NCBI GenBank assembly: GCA_018623095.1 | Contig: JAAZVX010000002.1 | Location: 1-50,532, forward strand | Length of the DNA: 50,532 nucleotides | Origin: Marinobacterium sp. | Lineage (GTDB): Bacteria; Pseudomonadota; Gammaproteobacteria; Pseudomonadales; Balneatricaceae | Direction: 5' to 3' | Part shown: piece after piece, positions 1-7,280 of the stretch | How positions within the stretch are numbered: position 1 is the stretch's first letter | Layout of the letters: every line of letters starts with the position of its first letter | Notes under the pieces: generated by a model | Database searches by the model: none | Told to the model about the DNA's origin: nothing | The model's input: the letters and a program-made list of their open reading frames with translations, nothing else | Made by a program: the position numbers and the translations under genes

Positions 1-1
1 G

Positions 2-1138
2 AGCTACGCCATTGCCTTTTTGGAGATGGCTCTGGTCGCAATATTCTCGTTCATATTAGGACGCTATCTGGTCAACAAACTCTCTTTACTCCGTGATGCA
101 GCTGAAACCATCAGTCGAGGCGAACTTAAAACACAGATTGTCGTTAAGGGCAACGACGAAATCGATGTCGTTGCAACAGCATTTAACCGTATGAGCGCAA
201 CACTCAAAGCAACAAGAGAGCAAGAAAAAGTACTAGAACAGCAACTTAGAGCCCTAAATGAAGAGTTGGAATCCAAAGTTGAACAACGCACCCTCGCGCT
301 GTCTGAAAAGAATCATCTTCTAGAGATAGCCAACCATGAAATCAAATCCGCACAGGCGCAATTAATAGCTGCCGAAAAACAGGCTTCACTGGGTGTACTT
401 GCTTCGGGCATTGCTCATGAGGTCAATAACCCGCTATCCATTGTTCGATCTAACATCGATACCCTGCGTGGCTACATAAGACAGTGTGTCGATGCAATTA
501 ATCTGCTGAAACAGATGCCGGAAAACACAAGCAACCTAGACCAAGTACTTGAAGAGACGGATTTCGATTATCTCGCCTCAGACTATCAATCACTGATTGC
601 TGAATCCGAAGCAGCCATTCTTAGAGTCACACTGATCATCTCTCAACTTCGTAACATGGAGCTGCATAAAGATGAGACACAACTGGAACTCCTCAACCTA
701 AAAGATCTTGTTAATAAATCGGTCGATCAAGCCTTTCAACAGTATCCTGAGCGATTAAGAAGCACCTGCCAGTTATTGATACAACTGCCCGATGACCTCT
801 TTATCAGAGCCAAAGCGCGATTGGCAATTGACGCAATATCAAGCGTGATCACCAACGCTCTGCAAGCCGTGCCACTTGAGAAAGATGCCCTGATCAATAT
901 TCAATGTCAGATGCATGGCGTCGAGCTTAAACTGACTATTGAAGATAATGGTGAGGGTATAGAACAGAGAGAGATCAGCCATATCTTCGATCCCTTCTTC
1001 ACGACACGCGAGATTGGAGCCGGAACGGGTCTTGGCTTATTCAAGGTTCAGACATTAATGAAAAGCATGAATGGGGAAATAGAACTGATAAGAGCCAAGC
1101 CCAGCGCTCTATTCCAACTGACATTTCGTTTAGATTAA
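2..1138 (+). CDS. Sensor histidine kinase, 5' end cut by window edge
   Basis: C-terminal part of a membrane histidine kinase. The frame stays open to the left edge (S-Y-A-I-A-F before the first possible TTG at 20), so the sensor domain lies outside the window. Counting from that TTG: end of a transmembrane segment (about 1-16), HAMP linker (about 17-65), coiled coil (about 66-125), H-box GIAHEVNNPLS with the phospho-accepting His133, then an ATPase domain with N-box TNALQAV, G1 EDNGEGI, F-box FDPFFTT and G2 GTGLGL. The end of its membrane segment and its HAMP resemble the hybrid kinase at 2068-3906 (shared LGRYL motif), which suggests paralogues. It is probably part of a periplasmic-binding-protein/kinase module whose first gene is off the window. 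No receiver domain is present. Confidence 0.88.
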   Translation, partial: SYAIAFLEMALVAIFSFILGRYLVNKLSLLRDAAETISRGELKTQIVVKGNDEIDVVATAFNRMSATLKATREQEKVLEQQLRALNEELESKVEQRTLALSEKNHLLEIANHEIKSAQAQLIAAEKQASLGVLASGIAHEVNNPLSIVRSNIDTLRGYIRQCVDAINLLKQMPENTSNLDQVLEETDFDYLASDYQSLIAESEAAILRVTLIISQLRNMELHKDETQLELLNLKDLVNKSVDQAFQQYPERLRSTCQLLIQLPDDLFIRAKARLAIDAISSVITNALQAVPLEKDALINIQCQMHGVELKLTIEDNGEGIEQREISHIFDPFFTTREIGAGTGLGLFKVQTLMKSMNGEIELIRAKPSALFQLTFRLD

Positions 1139-1140
1139 GA

Positions 1141-1163
1141 TCGCGGCCTTTTCAAGGCCGCGA
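1141..1163. repeat. Perfect hairpin, half copy of the CGCGGCC repeat family
   Basis: TCGCGGCCTT, loop TTC, AAGGCCGCGA: a perfect 10-base-pair stem right after the kinase stop. There is no T-run, so it is a weak terminator at best. The same ATCGCGGCCTTT core forms the second hairpin of the longer elements at 10404-10466 and 13727-13788. Confidence 0.7.
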
Positions 1164-1225
1164 AACACATTATCGTTTGAAAGTTTTTAAAACCCGTTAC
1201 TGCATTATCGAAACTGAACGTTTGC

Positions 1226-2053
1226 TCAATCCAATAAACTATCCAGTAACTTTAGTTTCAGAGCCCGCACATCATCCCAATCGCTATCATCTGCAGCTCT
1301 CAACGACTGAATACCCAAAGCAGATAACGCCGCTTTACCCTCTTCTGAATTGCCCATACCCGCCAACGCAGTTGAAACTTTCTTGGCTAAATCGGCATCG
1401 ACTCTTGGGTGGTTGGCAAAGGCATGCGGCGTATACTTCTCAGTTTTCCAAAGTACTTTGAGCTCGCCTTTCACATCATCTTTGGTGTTATTAAACGTGC
1501 GGCCAATACCGCCTCCCGCCAAGAAGAACTGACGAGCGACGCCTAGATAGACCGAGTCGTGTGAACTCACATAACGGGGGGTGATATTGATACCCATCTT
1601 CGCTATCTCGCCACGTGGTATCAAAGAAGCGGCAAAGGCTGCAGGTGAAGGAAACGCAACCTCTTTATCTTCTAGCTGACTTAACTCAGTGATCGGGCTG
1701 TCTGTCCGAGTCACAAGTAGCCCCTGAATTTTCTTATCCGAACGGTGTGCTAGTGCTTGATACCCTCTGTGTTCATTAAAAAAAGTAAAGTGGTAAGGGT
1801 TCATGTATGCAAAATCGTATTGACCATCCATTAAACGCTTTTCAAACGTAGGGATATCCGTTGCGGTTGCAAACTGAAACTCAACCCCAGTCTCCTTGGA
1901 CAGATGCATAAGCACTGGCCCCCAAACTTTGGCTAATTTCGTTGCAGACTGCTGTGGCACAACACCAAAGGTGAATGTCTCTGCCCAGACTTGACCGCTG
2001 AAAACTGTCGCGAAAACACCGACTGTCACAACACGCTTCAATAACTTTTTCAT
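1226..2053 (-). CDS. PhnD-like periplasmic substrate-binding protein
   Basis: Exported solute-binding protein of the phosphate/phosphite/phosphonate (PhnD) family, about 275 residues. A Sec signal peptide (KK..KR, hydrophobic core, VWA cleavage) precedes TFTFGVVPQQ, the typical mature start; the motif YDFAYMNPYHF and the FPSPAAFAAS hinge region fit the family. I place the start at the ATG at 2053; a TTG directly before it has better spacing from the AAGGAG ribosome site and could be used. The gene follows the hybrid kinase by about 14 bases and is clearly cotranscribed, yet no ABC permease or ATPase is nearby. By inference it feeds ligand information to the kinase rather than a transporter. 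The ligand cannot be read from the sequence. Confidence 0.85.
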   Translation of the reverse strand: MKKLLKRVVTVGVFATVFSGQVWAETFTFGVVPQQSATKLAKVWGPVLMHLSKETGVEFQFATATDIPTFEKRLMDGQYDFAYMNPYHFTFFNEHRGYQALAHRSDKKIQGLLVTRTDSPITELSQLEDKEVAFPSPAAFAASLIPRGEIAKMGINITPRYVSSHDSVYLGVARQFFLAGGGIGRTFNNTKDDVKGELKVLWKTEKYTPHAFANHPRVDADLAKKVSTALAGMGNSEEGKAALSALGIQSLRAADDSDWDDVRALKLKLLDSLLD

Positions 2054-2067
2054 CAACTATACTCTCC

Positions 2068-3906
2068 TTAACTGCTTATAATTTTGACCGATTGAGAGAG
2101 TAAAAACGCCTCAACGCTGTCGATTTTTAAAGGTTTTGCCAACACTAGATCCGCCCCAGCTTTTAACAATTGGTCTCGCTCACCCCCAATGGTTGCTGCT
2201 GTTACACCGATCATTAAACAATCAACATCCATAGACCTTAGGGTTTTAATCATCTCTGCTCCATCCATGACCGGCATCATTAGGTCAGACAAAATAAGGT
2301 CAAAAGAGTGTAGCTTAGTTTTGTGAAGACCTTCATCCCCGTTGGAGGCGGTCACTACCGATGCGCCTTTTGATTCCAGCATCTTTTTCGTTAACAGTTG
2401 TATCGTTAGATTATCTTCAACAACCAATACGGATAATCCTTCTAACACGGAGTGCTCCACCGAAGATAACTCAGGTGTTGATAAAGAATCATCAGCCTCT
2501 TCAATCTCCAATAAGAGCGTAAAGTAAAATCGACTCCCCGTTTTACCGTCGCTCTCTAACACCAATTCACCACCCATGTTGGTAACCAACTCTTTACAGA
2601 CACTGAGTCCTATACCGGTACCCACTGTCTTATCATTACCCCGAGTGAAGCTATCAAACACCCGAGCCTGAAGCTCAGGGATAATGCCAGAACCATCATC
2701 AGTGACAGAGACTTCAAGACGGGCAGTGCTTCGGTTAATGCGATGTAGATCGGCAGAGATAGACAAGGTTTTACACTGGCTGTGCACGATGGCGTTTCGT
2801 AATAGGTTTGAGACAATCTGACGCAGCGCTTTATCAGAGGATTTAACCTTGATTTCGTCAAGATCAAGCTGATCAACTAAACGAATACCCTGTGCATAGG
2901 CCTGCTGCCGATAGCTGGTGACAAGACCACTGAACAACTCGCTTAAATTCACGATATCGATATTCAGATCACGACCAGAGCCAGCTCGGGCCACCAAACT
3001 CATATCATCAATAAGAGATAGGGTATGTTCAACGTTCGAACGAATCCGATTGAGATTAATTGACTCTCTACTCTCTAACTCCATCATGATGATCGATACG
3101 GGTGTGCGGATCTCATGGCCTAAAATGGCAAACACATCCGCTTCACGCTGTTTGGACTTTTCCGATAATGTAAGCGCCTGTTGAAGTTCTTTGGTTTTAT
3201 TTTCAACTTGCAGCGCTAAATTTTCCTGGCTTCGAGTCATATCTAATTTAGCTTCAACTAACTCTTTGCGCATAGATTCCAGCAGGGAAGCAAACTGAGA
3301 GATCTCATCGTGACCAGTAACCTTCACTTCACTGTTTAGATCACCCTTGGCAATCGATTCGACACTTTTAGAAAGCGCTCGGATACGACAAGTCAGGTAT
3401 CGACCCAGCATATAAGAGAAAAACGCCACCAGCAGAAGCCCGCCAATCGCGATCTGAAAACCTAACAGTTTGGCAAGATTGGAGTTCTCATGAATAATCG
3501 CCATGTCATAGGTCAATTCAACCCAACCAAAAGATTGTTGATCAACAATAATAGGAACTTGAACGTCAAAGAGGTACTCATATTCACTCAGAGCTGCAAC
3601 CGTTTGACTTGCCATGACACGATCATCGTCAGCCATAACAGAGACACTTAATACCGTTTCACGCTGCATGAATTGGGTAATTGCAGACTCAACTTCAGCA
3701 ATGTCAAAGGTTATGACGGCATTAGTGATGGACGATGTAAACAGCTCAGAGATCTCACGAGTGGACTCCTCGTAGAGTGATTGGTTGGTATCACGAACGA
3801 TCGCTGTTTCGGTCAGAATCAAAGCAGTGAACGCGCAGATCTCGATCAAAGCCACACCAATGATGGTTTTAGCACTGAAACTTAACTTGGATAAAAAATG
3901 AAACAT
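2068..3906 (-). CDS. Hybrid sensor histidine kinase with receiver domain
   Basis: Inner-membrane hybrid kinase of 612 residues. Domains: TM1 (about 14-34), periplasmic domain (about 35-147), TM2 (148-170), HAMP (171-222), coiled coil, HisKA with H-box GHEIRTPVS (His264), HATPase with VTDDGSGI and GTGIGLSV, and a C-terminal receiver with acidic pair VVEDN, phospho-acceptor Asp541 in DLMMPVMDG and Lys591 in AKPLK. It is the first gene of a two-gene operon with the PhnD-like protein. Inference: the binding protein docks on the periplasmic domain, as in other binding-protein-coupled kinases. The output partner is not visible; no Hpt or DNA-binding regulator is adjacent. Its H-box and receiver closely resemble those of the kinase at 7281. 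Confidence 0.92.
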   Translation of the reverse strand: MFHFLSKLSFSAKTIIGVALIEICAFTALILTETAIVRDTNQSLYEESTREISELFTSSITNAVITFDIAEVESAITQFMQRETVLSVSVMADDDRVMASQTVAALSEYEYLFDVQVPIIVDQQSFGWVELTYDMAIIHENSNLAKLLGFQIAIGGLLLVAFFSYMLGRYLTCRIRALSKSVESIAKGDLNSEVKVTGHDEISQFASLLESMRKELVEAKLDMTRSQENLALQVENKTKELQQALTLSEKSKQREADVFAILGHEIRTPVSIIMMELESRESINLNRIRSNVEHTLSLIDDMSLVARAGSGRDLNIDIVNLSELFSGLVTSYRQQAYAQGIRLVDQLDLDEIKVKSSDKALRQIVSNLLRNAIVHSQCKTLSISADLHRINRSTARLEVSVTDDGSGIIPELQARVFDSFTRGNDKTVGTGIGLSVCKELVTNMGGELVLESDGKTGSRFYFTLLLEIEEADDSLSTPELSSVEHSVLEGLSVLVVEDNLTIQLLTKKMLESKGASVVTASNGDEGLHKTKLHSFDLILSDLMMPVMDGAEMIKTLRSMDVDCLMIGVTAATIGGERDQLLKAGADLVLAKPLKIDSVEAFLLSQSVKIISS

Positions 3907-4032
3907 ACCTTTCTCTTAACGTTATCGACCTAAAAGAAAAGCAAGTATCGTGCCAACTATCTGTTCGTAGAAGTGTGTGAGAAGGTATCGCAGCCTCTTA
4001 CAGGCCACGATGATTTGAGGGCGATTGAGGCG

Positions 4033-5010
4033 TTAAAACGATGCTGACAGCGTGTAGAAAAGATAACCTGCATAACCGATATAGACGGCCACCAAAAGCC
4101 CGCCCTCAACTCGGTTGATACGGCGACGCCCCAACACACCAAATCCCAAAACAAACAGTGAAAGGGTTAAAACACCCATGATGGTCCAATCACGGTAGAG
4201 AGCCGCAGCCTCAATCCCCAAAGGCTGAATCGCACCGGCGATACCAACAACCGCAAGGGTATTGAACAAGTTTGAGCCAATGACATTACCCAAGGCTAAA
4301 TCATGCTCGTTCTTCTTAACCGCAATGATTGAAGACGCTAGCTCAGGCAGCGAAGTGCCTATCGCTACAATGGTCAAGCCAATGATCAAATCACTGACCC
4401 CTAGTGCCATCGCAATATCGACAGCGCCCCAGACCAACAGGCGCGAACTGCCAATTAGAATCACCAACCCTAACACCAACCAGAAAAGCGCTCGACTTAA
4501 CGGCAGATAGTCGTCATCTTCAAACTCCGATTCAAAGTCCGCAGAGAGTGAATCGTTTTTGGACCTCATGCTTGAGTAGATAGACCAACCCATGATCAGT
4601 GCAAAGACAAAGAGCATCAAAAAGGCATCAAAACGGGTGATCTCTAAATCGTAGATCAACGCACCCACAAGTAAGGTTGCAAGGGCGAGTAACGGAAGCT
4701 CCGTCTTAAGAATCTTCGACTTAACACTAATGGGGCTTAACAGAGCGGTAATACCCAAAATCAGAGCAATGTTCGTGATGTTTGAGCCAAAGCCATTACC
4801 AACCGCCAGACCCGGGTTACCCTGAGAAGCAGCTAAAGCAGAGACCACCATCTCAGGGGCAGAGGTACCAAACCCGATAATCACCATACCGATTAACAGG
4901 GTTGGCATTCCCAAGTGTTTTGCCGTAGCCGCTGCACCATCGACAAATCGATCGGCACTCCATACCAATAACGCAAGACCCGCAACCACAGCCAAAACCG
5001 GCATCAACAT
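4033..5010 (-). CDS. yrbG: Calcium/sodium antiporter, YrbG family
   Basis: Integral membrane cation/Ca exchanger of 325 residues, the usual length for YrbG. Two inverted alpha repeats are visible: GFGTSAPEMVVS...GNGFGSNITNIAL in the N-terminal half and AIGTSLPELASSI...GNVIGSNLFNTLA in the C-terminal half, each within hydrophobic helices, with an acidic cytoplasmic loop (about 155-170, rich in D/E) between them. These motifs form the ion-binding centre in the family. I chose the ATG at 5010, which has AGGA eight bases upstream, over the TTG before it. It stands alone; the gap to the upstream kinase operon (3907-4032) holds nothing I can name. Confidence 0.9.
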   Translation of the reverse strand: MLMPVLAVVAGLALLVWSADRFVDGAAATAKHLGMPTLLIGMVIIGFGTSAPEMVVSALAASQGNPGLAVGNGFGSNITNIALILGITALLSPISVKSKILKTELPLLALATLLVGALIYDLEITRFDAFLMLFVFALIMGWSIYSSMRSKNDSLSADFESEFEDDDYLPLSRALFWLVLGLVILIGSSRLLVWGAVDIAMALGVSDLIIGLTIVAIGTSLPELASSIIAVKKNEHDLALGNVIGSNLFNTLAVVGIAGAIQPLGIEAAALYRDWTIMGVLTLSLFVLGFGVLGRRRINRVEGGLLVAVYIGYAGYLFYTLSASF

Positions 5011-5094
5011 CAATCAATTCCTAGTGAATATAAAAACAGAACCTCTATTCTAAACGAAACCAACCACAGTAACAGTAGAAGCGGTGATAAACCC

Positions 5095-5122
5095 TTGTGA
5101 TTTAAACCATCTTTGTTAGAAT
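5095..5122 (+). promoter_or_regulatory. Likely sigma70 promoter of tRNA-Ser
   Basis: TTGTGA, 16-base spacer, TAGAAT, followed by a GC-rich discriminator (CCGCGC), the pattern expected for a stringently controlled stable-RNA promoter. The predicted start is about 48 bases before the tRNA. Confidence 0.5.
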
Positions 5123-5134
5123 CCGCGCTCGCGT

Positions 5135-5157
5135 TGAAGGGCACGCCTGAAAAGTGA
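5135..5157 (+). repeat. Partial copy of the tRNA-Ser anticodon arm in its leader
   Basis: The leader carries GAAGG-GCACGCCTGAAAAGTG, matching GAAGGAGCACGCCTGGAAAGTG of the tRNA (about 5196-5217) with one gap and one mismatch over this stretch. It may be a remnant of tRNA duplication or of an integration event, or chance. Confidence 0.4.
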
Positions 5158-5176
5158 TGTGCCAATATAAAGTTTA

Positions 5177-5264
5177 GGTCAGTTGTCCGAGTGGTCGAAG
5201 GAGCACGCCTGGAAAGTGTGTATACGGCAACGTATCGAGGGTTCGAATCCCTCACTGACCGCCA
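5177..5264 (+). tRNA. tRNA-Ser(GGA)
   Basis: 88 bases with encoded CCA. The acceptor GGTCAGT pairs with ACTGACC; a long class II variable arm (TATACGGCAACGTA) and the T arm GAGGGTTCGAATCCCTC are present. The anticodon loop CTGGAAA within stem CACGC/GTGTG gives anticodon GGA, serine. Its 3' end is repeated at 7239, marking it as an integration target. Confidence 0.96.
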
Positions 5265-5294
5265 TCCAAAGTAAAAAGCCTCGCACAAGCGGGG
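5261..5294 (+). repeat. Direct repeat copy 1: tRNA 3' end plus terminator (att-like)
   Basis: Begins with GCCATCCAAAGTAAAAAG and runs through the first part of the tRNA terminator. The copy at 7239-7271 agrees over 33 bases with two differences. A direct repeat of a tRNA 3' end flanking AT-rich DNA is the usual mark of site-specific integration. Confidence 0.7.
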
Positions 5295-5300
5295 CTTTTT
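5273..5300 (+). terminator. Rho-independent terminator of tRNA-Ser
   Basis: AAAAAGCCTCGC, loop ACAA, GCGGGGCTTTTT: a 12-base-pair stem with one wobble, ending in a T-run, nine bases after the CCA. Confidence 0.85.
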
Positions 5301-5807
5301 GCTTTGGATTGTTTGGATAAGAACCCGACCAGAGGGTTCGACAAAAACGCAGGATAGCGTTTTTGAACAGCGAAGCTGGGCGCAGCCCGAGCGACAAGGA
5401 CGTCGCGAGTTAATCCCTCCTCAATCGCTATTTCTTCAGTGCAGATTCCTTTGCAGCACTTGTCAGCAGTACGTTTAACTCATCAGCCTCCCTTATGTAT
5501 ATTAATAATTAATTTACAGTATTAACTGCACCCAATAATCTCTAGTTGGAAAAGCAGTGAAAATAGTACGTGCTGTTAACTGTAAGCGACCCATTGTAAA
5601 AACATCAAATACAGATATAACGCACAAGTTATTGATTATATTAATATAATTAAAATCTCTATAAACTTTTCGGTTTTAGGGGGGTTAGGTGGATTGTTGA
5701 TTAAGTAAAAAGGCAAGATGGGGAACCTTTAGGTTTTGAGAACAGGGTGCTTTATCGACTCTCACACCCAGAAAGCACGAAAGCGAAAATAATGAGGTTG
5801 TTAGACA
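5301..5807. other. Gene-free stretch at the left of the tRNA-Ser island
   Basis: No credible ORF. It holds a hairpin CAAAAACGC/GCGTTTTTG (5342-5365, loop AGGATA) and a small GCGAC/GTCGC hairpin near 5390. From about 5500 onward it turns AT-rich, unlike the neighbouring core DNA. The last bases carry GAGG ten bases before the ATG of the next gene. Confidence 0.5.
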
Positions 5808-6410
5808 ATGACTAAGTATGATTTTGCCAAAGAAATGAAGTCGTATTACAACGCTAAGAAGAAACCTGAAACTGTTAATTTTGATGAGCGTAAGTATCTA
5901 ACTATTTTAGGTGTTGGAGAACCTGCTGGTGCTGAGTTTACAGCTGCAACAGAAGCACTATATCCACTTGCTTACGGCGTGAAGAAAATATGCAAAGGCA
6001 ATGAGCAAGACTTCGGTGTTGCTAAGTTAGAAGGGCTATGGTGGGTTAACGGTGACAAGCACGCACTTGAAGTTGATAGAAGCGAATGGCATTGGAAGTT
6101 GATGATACAAATGCCTAGTTTTGTTACCCAAGAAATCTATGAAGCAGCACTTGATGCTACTATTGCGAAAAAGAAACTAGATAAACTTGGTGATATTGTA
6201 TTTGAGAACTACAAAGAAGGTAAGTCAGTTCAAATGACGCACATTGGTCCGTATGCAACTGAACCAGAAACTATCAATATGATATTTGATTACATCAGAG
6301 AGAACGCCTTACAAGTTGCTGGATTGCATCACGAGATTTATATAAGCGACCCAAGAAAGACTGACCCAGAAAAGCTGAAAACGATAATCCGCTACCCAGT
6401 AAAGGAATAG
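5808..6410 (+). CDS. GyrI-like small-molecule-binding domain protein
   Basis: 200-residue stand-alone GyrI-like (SOUL/BacR-ligand-binding type) protein. Recognisable family motifs: LTILGVGEPAG near 32-42, GLWWVNG near 76, WKLMIQMP near 97, MTHIGPYATEP near 144, and the C-terminal HHEIYISDPRKTDPEKLKT. Related proteins bind or hydrolyse small hydrophobic or cationic compounds; the substrate here is unknown. There is no DNA-binding domain. It lies inside the AT-rich segment between the tRNA-Ser repeats, so it was probably acquired by transfer. A GAGG site ten bases upstream supports this ATG. Confidence 0.85.
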   Translation: MTKYDFAKEMKSYYNAKKKPETVNFDERKYLTILGVGEPAGAEFTAATEALYPLAYGVKKICKGNEQDFGVAKLEGLWWVNGDKHALEVDRSEWHWKLMIQMPSFVTQEIYEAALDATIAKKKLDKLGDIVFENYKEGKSVQMTHIGPYATEPETINMIFDYIRENALQVAGLHHEIYISDPRKTDPEKLKTIIRYPVKE

Positions 6411-6579
6411 ATCGAGAAGCGAGAAAAGCAAAAATTTTTTTAAGCGTCCACGCAGAGTCATGTCAGACAAGCCTCAGTGCAGCCTAGATGCTGTCACCTA
6501 GCAGAGATGGGGCTTGGATTTGGTTTGCGCCAAGCGATCATGACAACAAGAAACATTTTAATTGATGGTAAATTAACAT

Positions 6580-6993
6580 ATGGATACCAAAAATCTGAGC
6601 AATGCAAAGAACTCCACTGAGTCCCTTAAAAAGATATACACTATTTCAGATGAAGAATTTTTGAACCTATCTGACGCTGATATAAAAAAATTCATTGAAC
6701 TAGTTGAACCCTACAATTTGTCAGACGAAGAGATTTCCAAGTTATTAGATGAAGAAGTTAAAGCTTTACAAGGACATATTGGTAAAAGATATAAGTACAA
6801 CGAAATGTCTATGAGCATATTTGAAACAATTGCTCGACGTCAGGGTAATGATGTTTCTAGTGTTGATTTGACTGATCTGTCAAAAGACGAGCAAAAATCA
6901 ACGCAGCAAATCTTAATTTTAAAAAGAAAGATTGATGACGAGAAAAGTGAGTTAATTAAATCCATTAAAGGGAGAATCTCTAACAAAGACTAA
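6580..6993 (+). CDS. Hypothetical protein, 137 aa, island cargo
   Basis: Not recognised. The protein is hydrophilic and rich in Lys, Glu, Asp and Ser, has no signal peptide or membrane helix, and looks mainly helical. Two similar acidic stretches, ISDEEFLNLSDADIKKF and LSDEEISKLLDEEV, may be a short internal repeat, and the C-terminus is a probable coiled coil (KRKIDDEKSELIKSIKG). The start ATG at 6580 lacks a clear ribosome site. Base composition is AT-rich like the GyrI gene. The 169 bases between the two genes contain an AAGCC/GGCTT pairing that could form a stem, with no identity I can give. Confidence 0.6.
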   Translation: MDTKNLSNAKNSTESLKKIYTISDEEFLNLSDADIKKFIELVEPYNLSDEEISKLLDEEVKALQGHIGKRYKYNEMSMSIFETIARRQGNDVSSVDLTDLSKDEQKSTQQILILKRKIDDEKSELIKSIKGRISNKD

Positions 6994-7238
6994 AAGCCTT
7001 TTTTGAAAGACATCTAATGTATTTGATCAGGTACATTTAAATATCAATCGGAGACTTATCCCCACCCCCCGCCCCTCTATAAACCCCACCCTGATGTTTT
7101 CACGACCAAGATGAGTGTGTATTCAGTGAAACTAACGCTTCTCAGGCAGGCTCACAGGAGCCTACAGAGGATGTTATGAGACCTGCCAGGGCAGATTGAG
7201 ATGGTGTGTCATGTCGCCTATCAAGGCAGGACGGGACA
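6994..7238. other. Structured non-coding tail of the island
   Basis: No gene seen. A C-rich run (about 7060-7090) precedes palindromic DNA: AGGCTC, loop ACAG, GAGCCT (7148-7163), and a competing outer pairing GGCAGG (7145-7150) with CCTGCC (7182-7187). It could be a structured RNA or recombination site, but nothing decides it. Confidence 0.35.
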
Positions 7239-7271
7239 GCCATCCAAAGTAAAAAGTCTCGCTCAAGCGGG
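7239..7271 (+). repeat. Direct repeat copy 2 of the tRNA-Ser 3' end (att-like)
   Basis: 33 bases starting GCCATCCAAAGTAAAAAG, two mismatches to 5261-5293. After GCGGG it continues GTTCGACAAA, which in copy 1 occurs about 40 bases later (GGGTTCGACAAA, 5335-5346), so copy 2 looks like copy 1 with the stretch between the two GGG runs deleted. It ends nine bases before the stop codon of the next kinase gene. Confidence 0.7.
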
Positions 7272-7280
7272 TTCGACAAA

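Noticed and set aside
5010-5397. Minus-strand ORFs across tRNA-Ser and its terminator
   Set aside because: They translate the tRNA and its terminator; the RNA gene explains the sequence.
7056-7064. Near match to a DnaA box (TTATCCCCA)
   Set aside because: One mismatch inside a C-rich run; no cluster of boxes nearby.
5808-7238. Integron cassettes with attC sites
   Set aside because: A GTTAGAC sequence precedes the GyrI-like gene, but no matching pair of attC core sites flanks either ORF.
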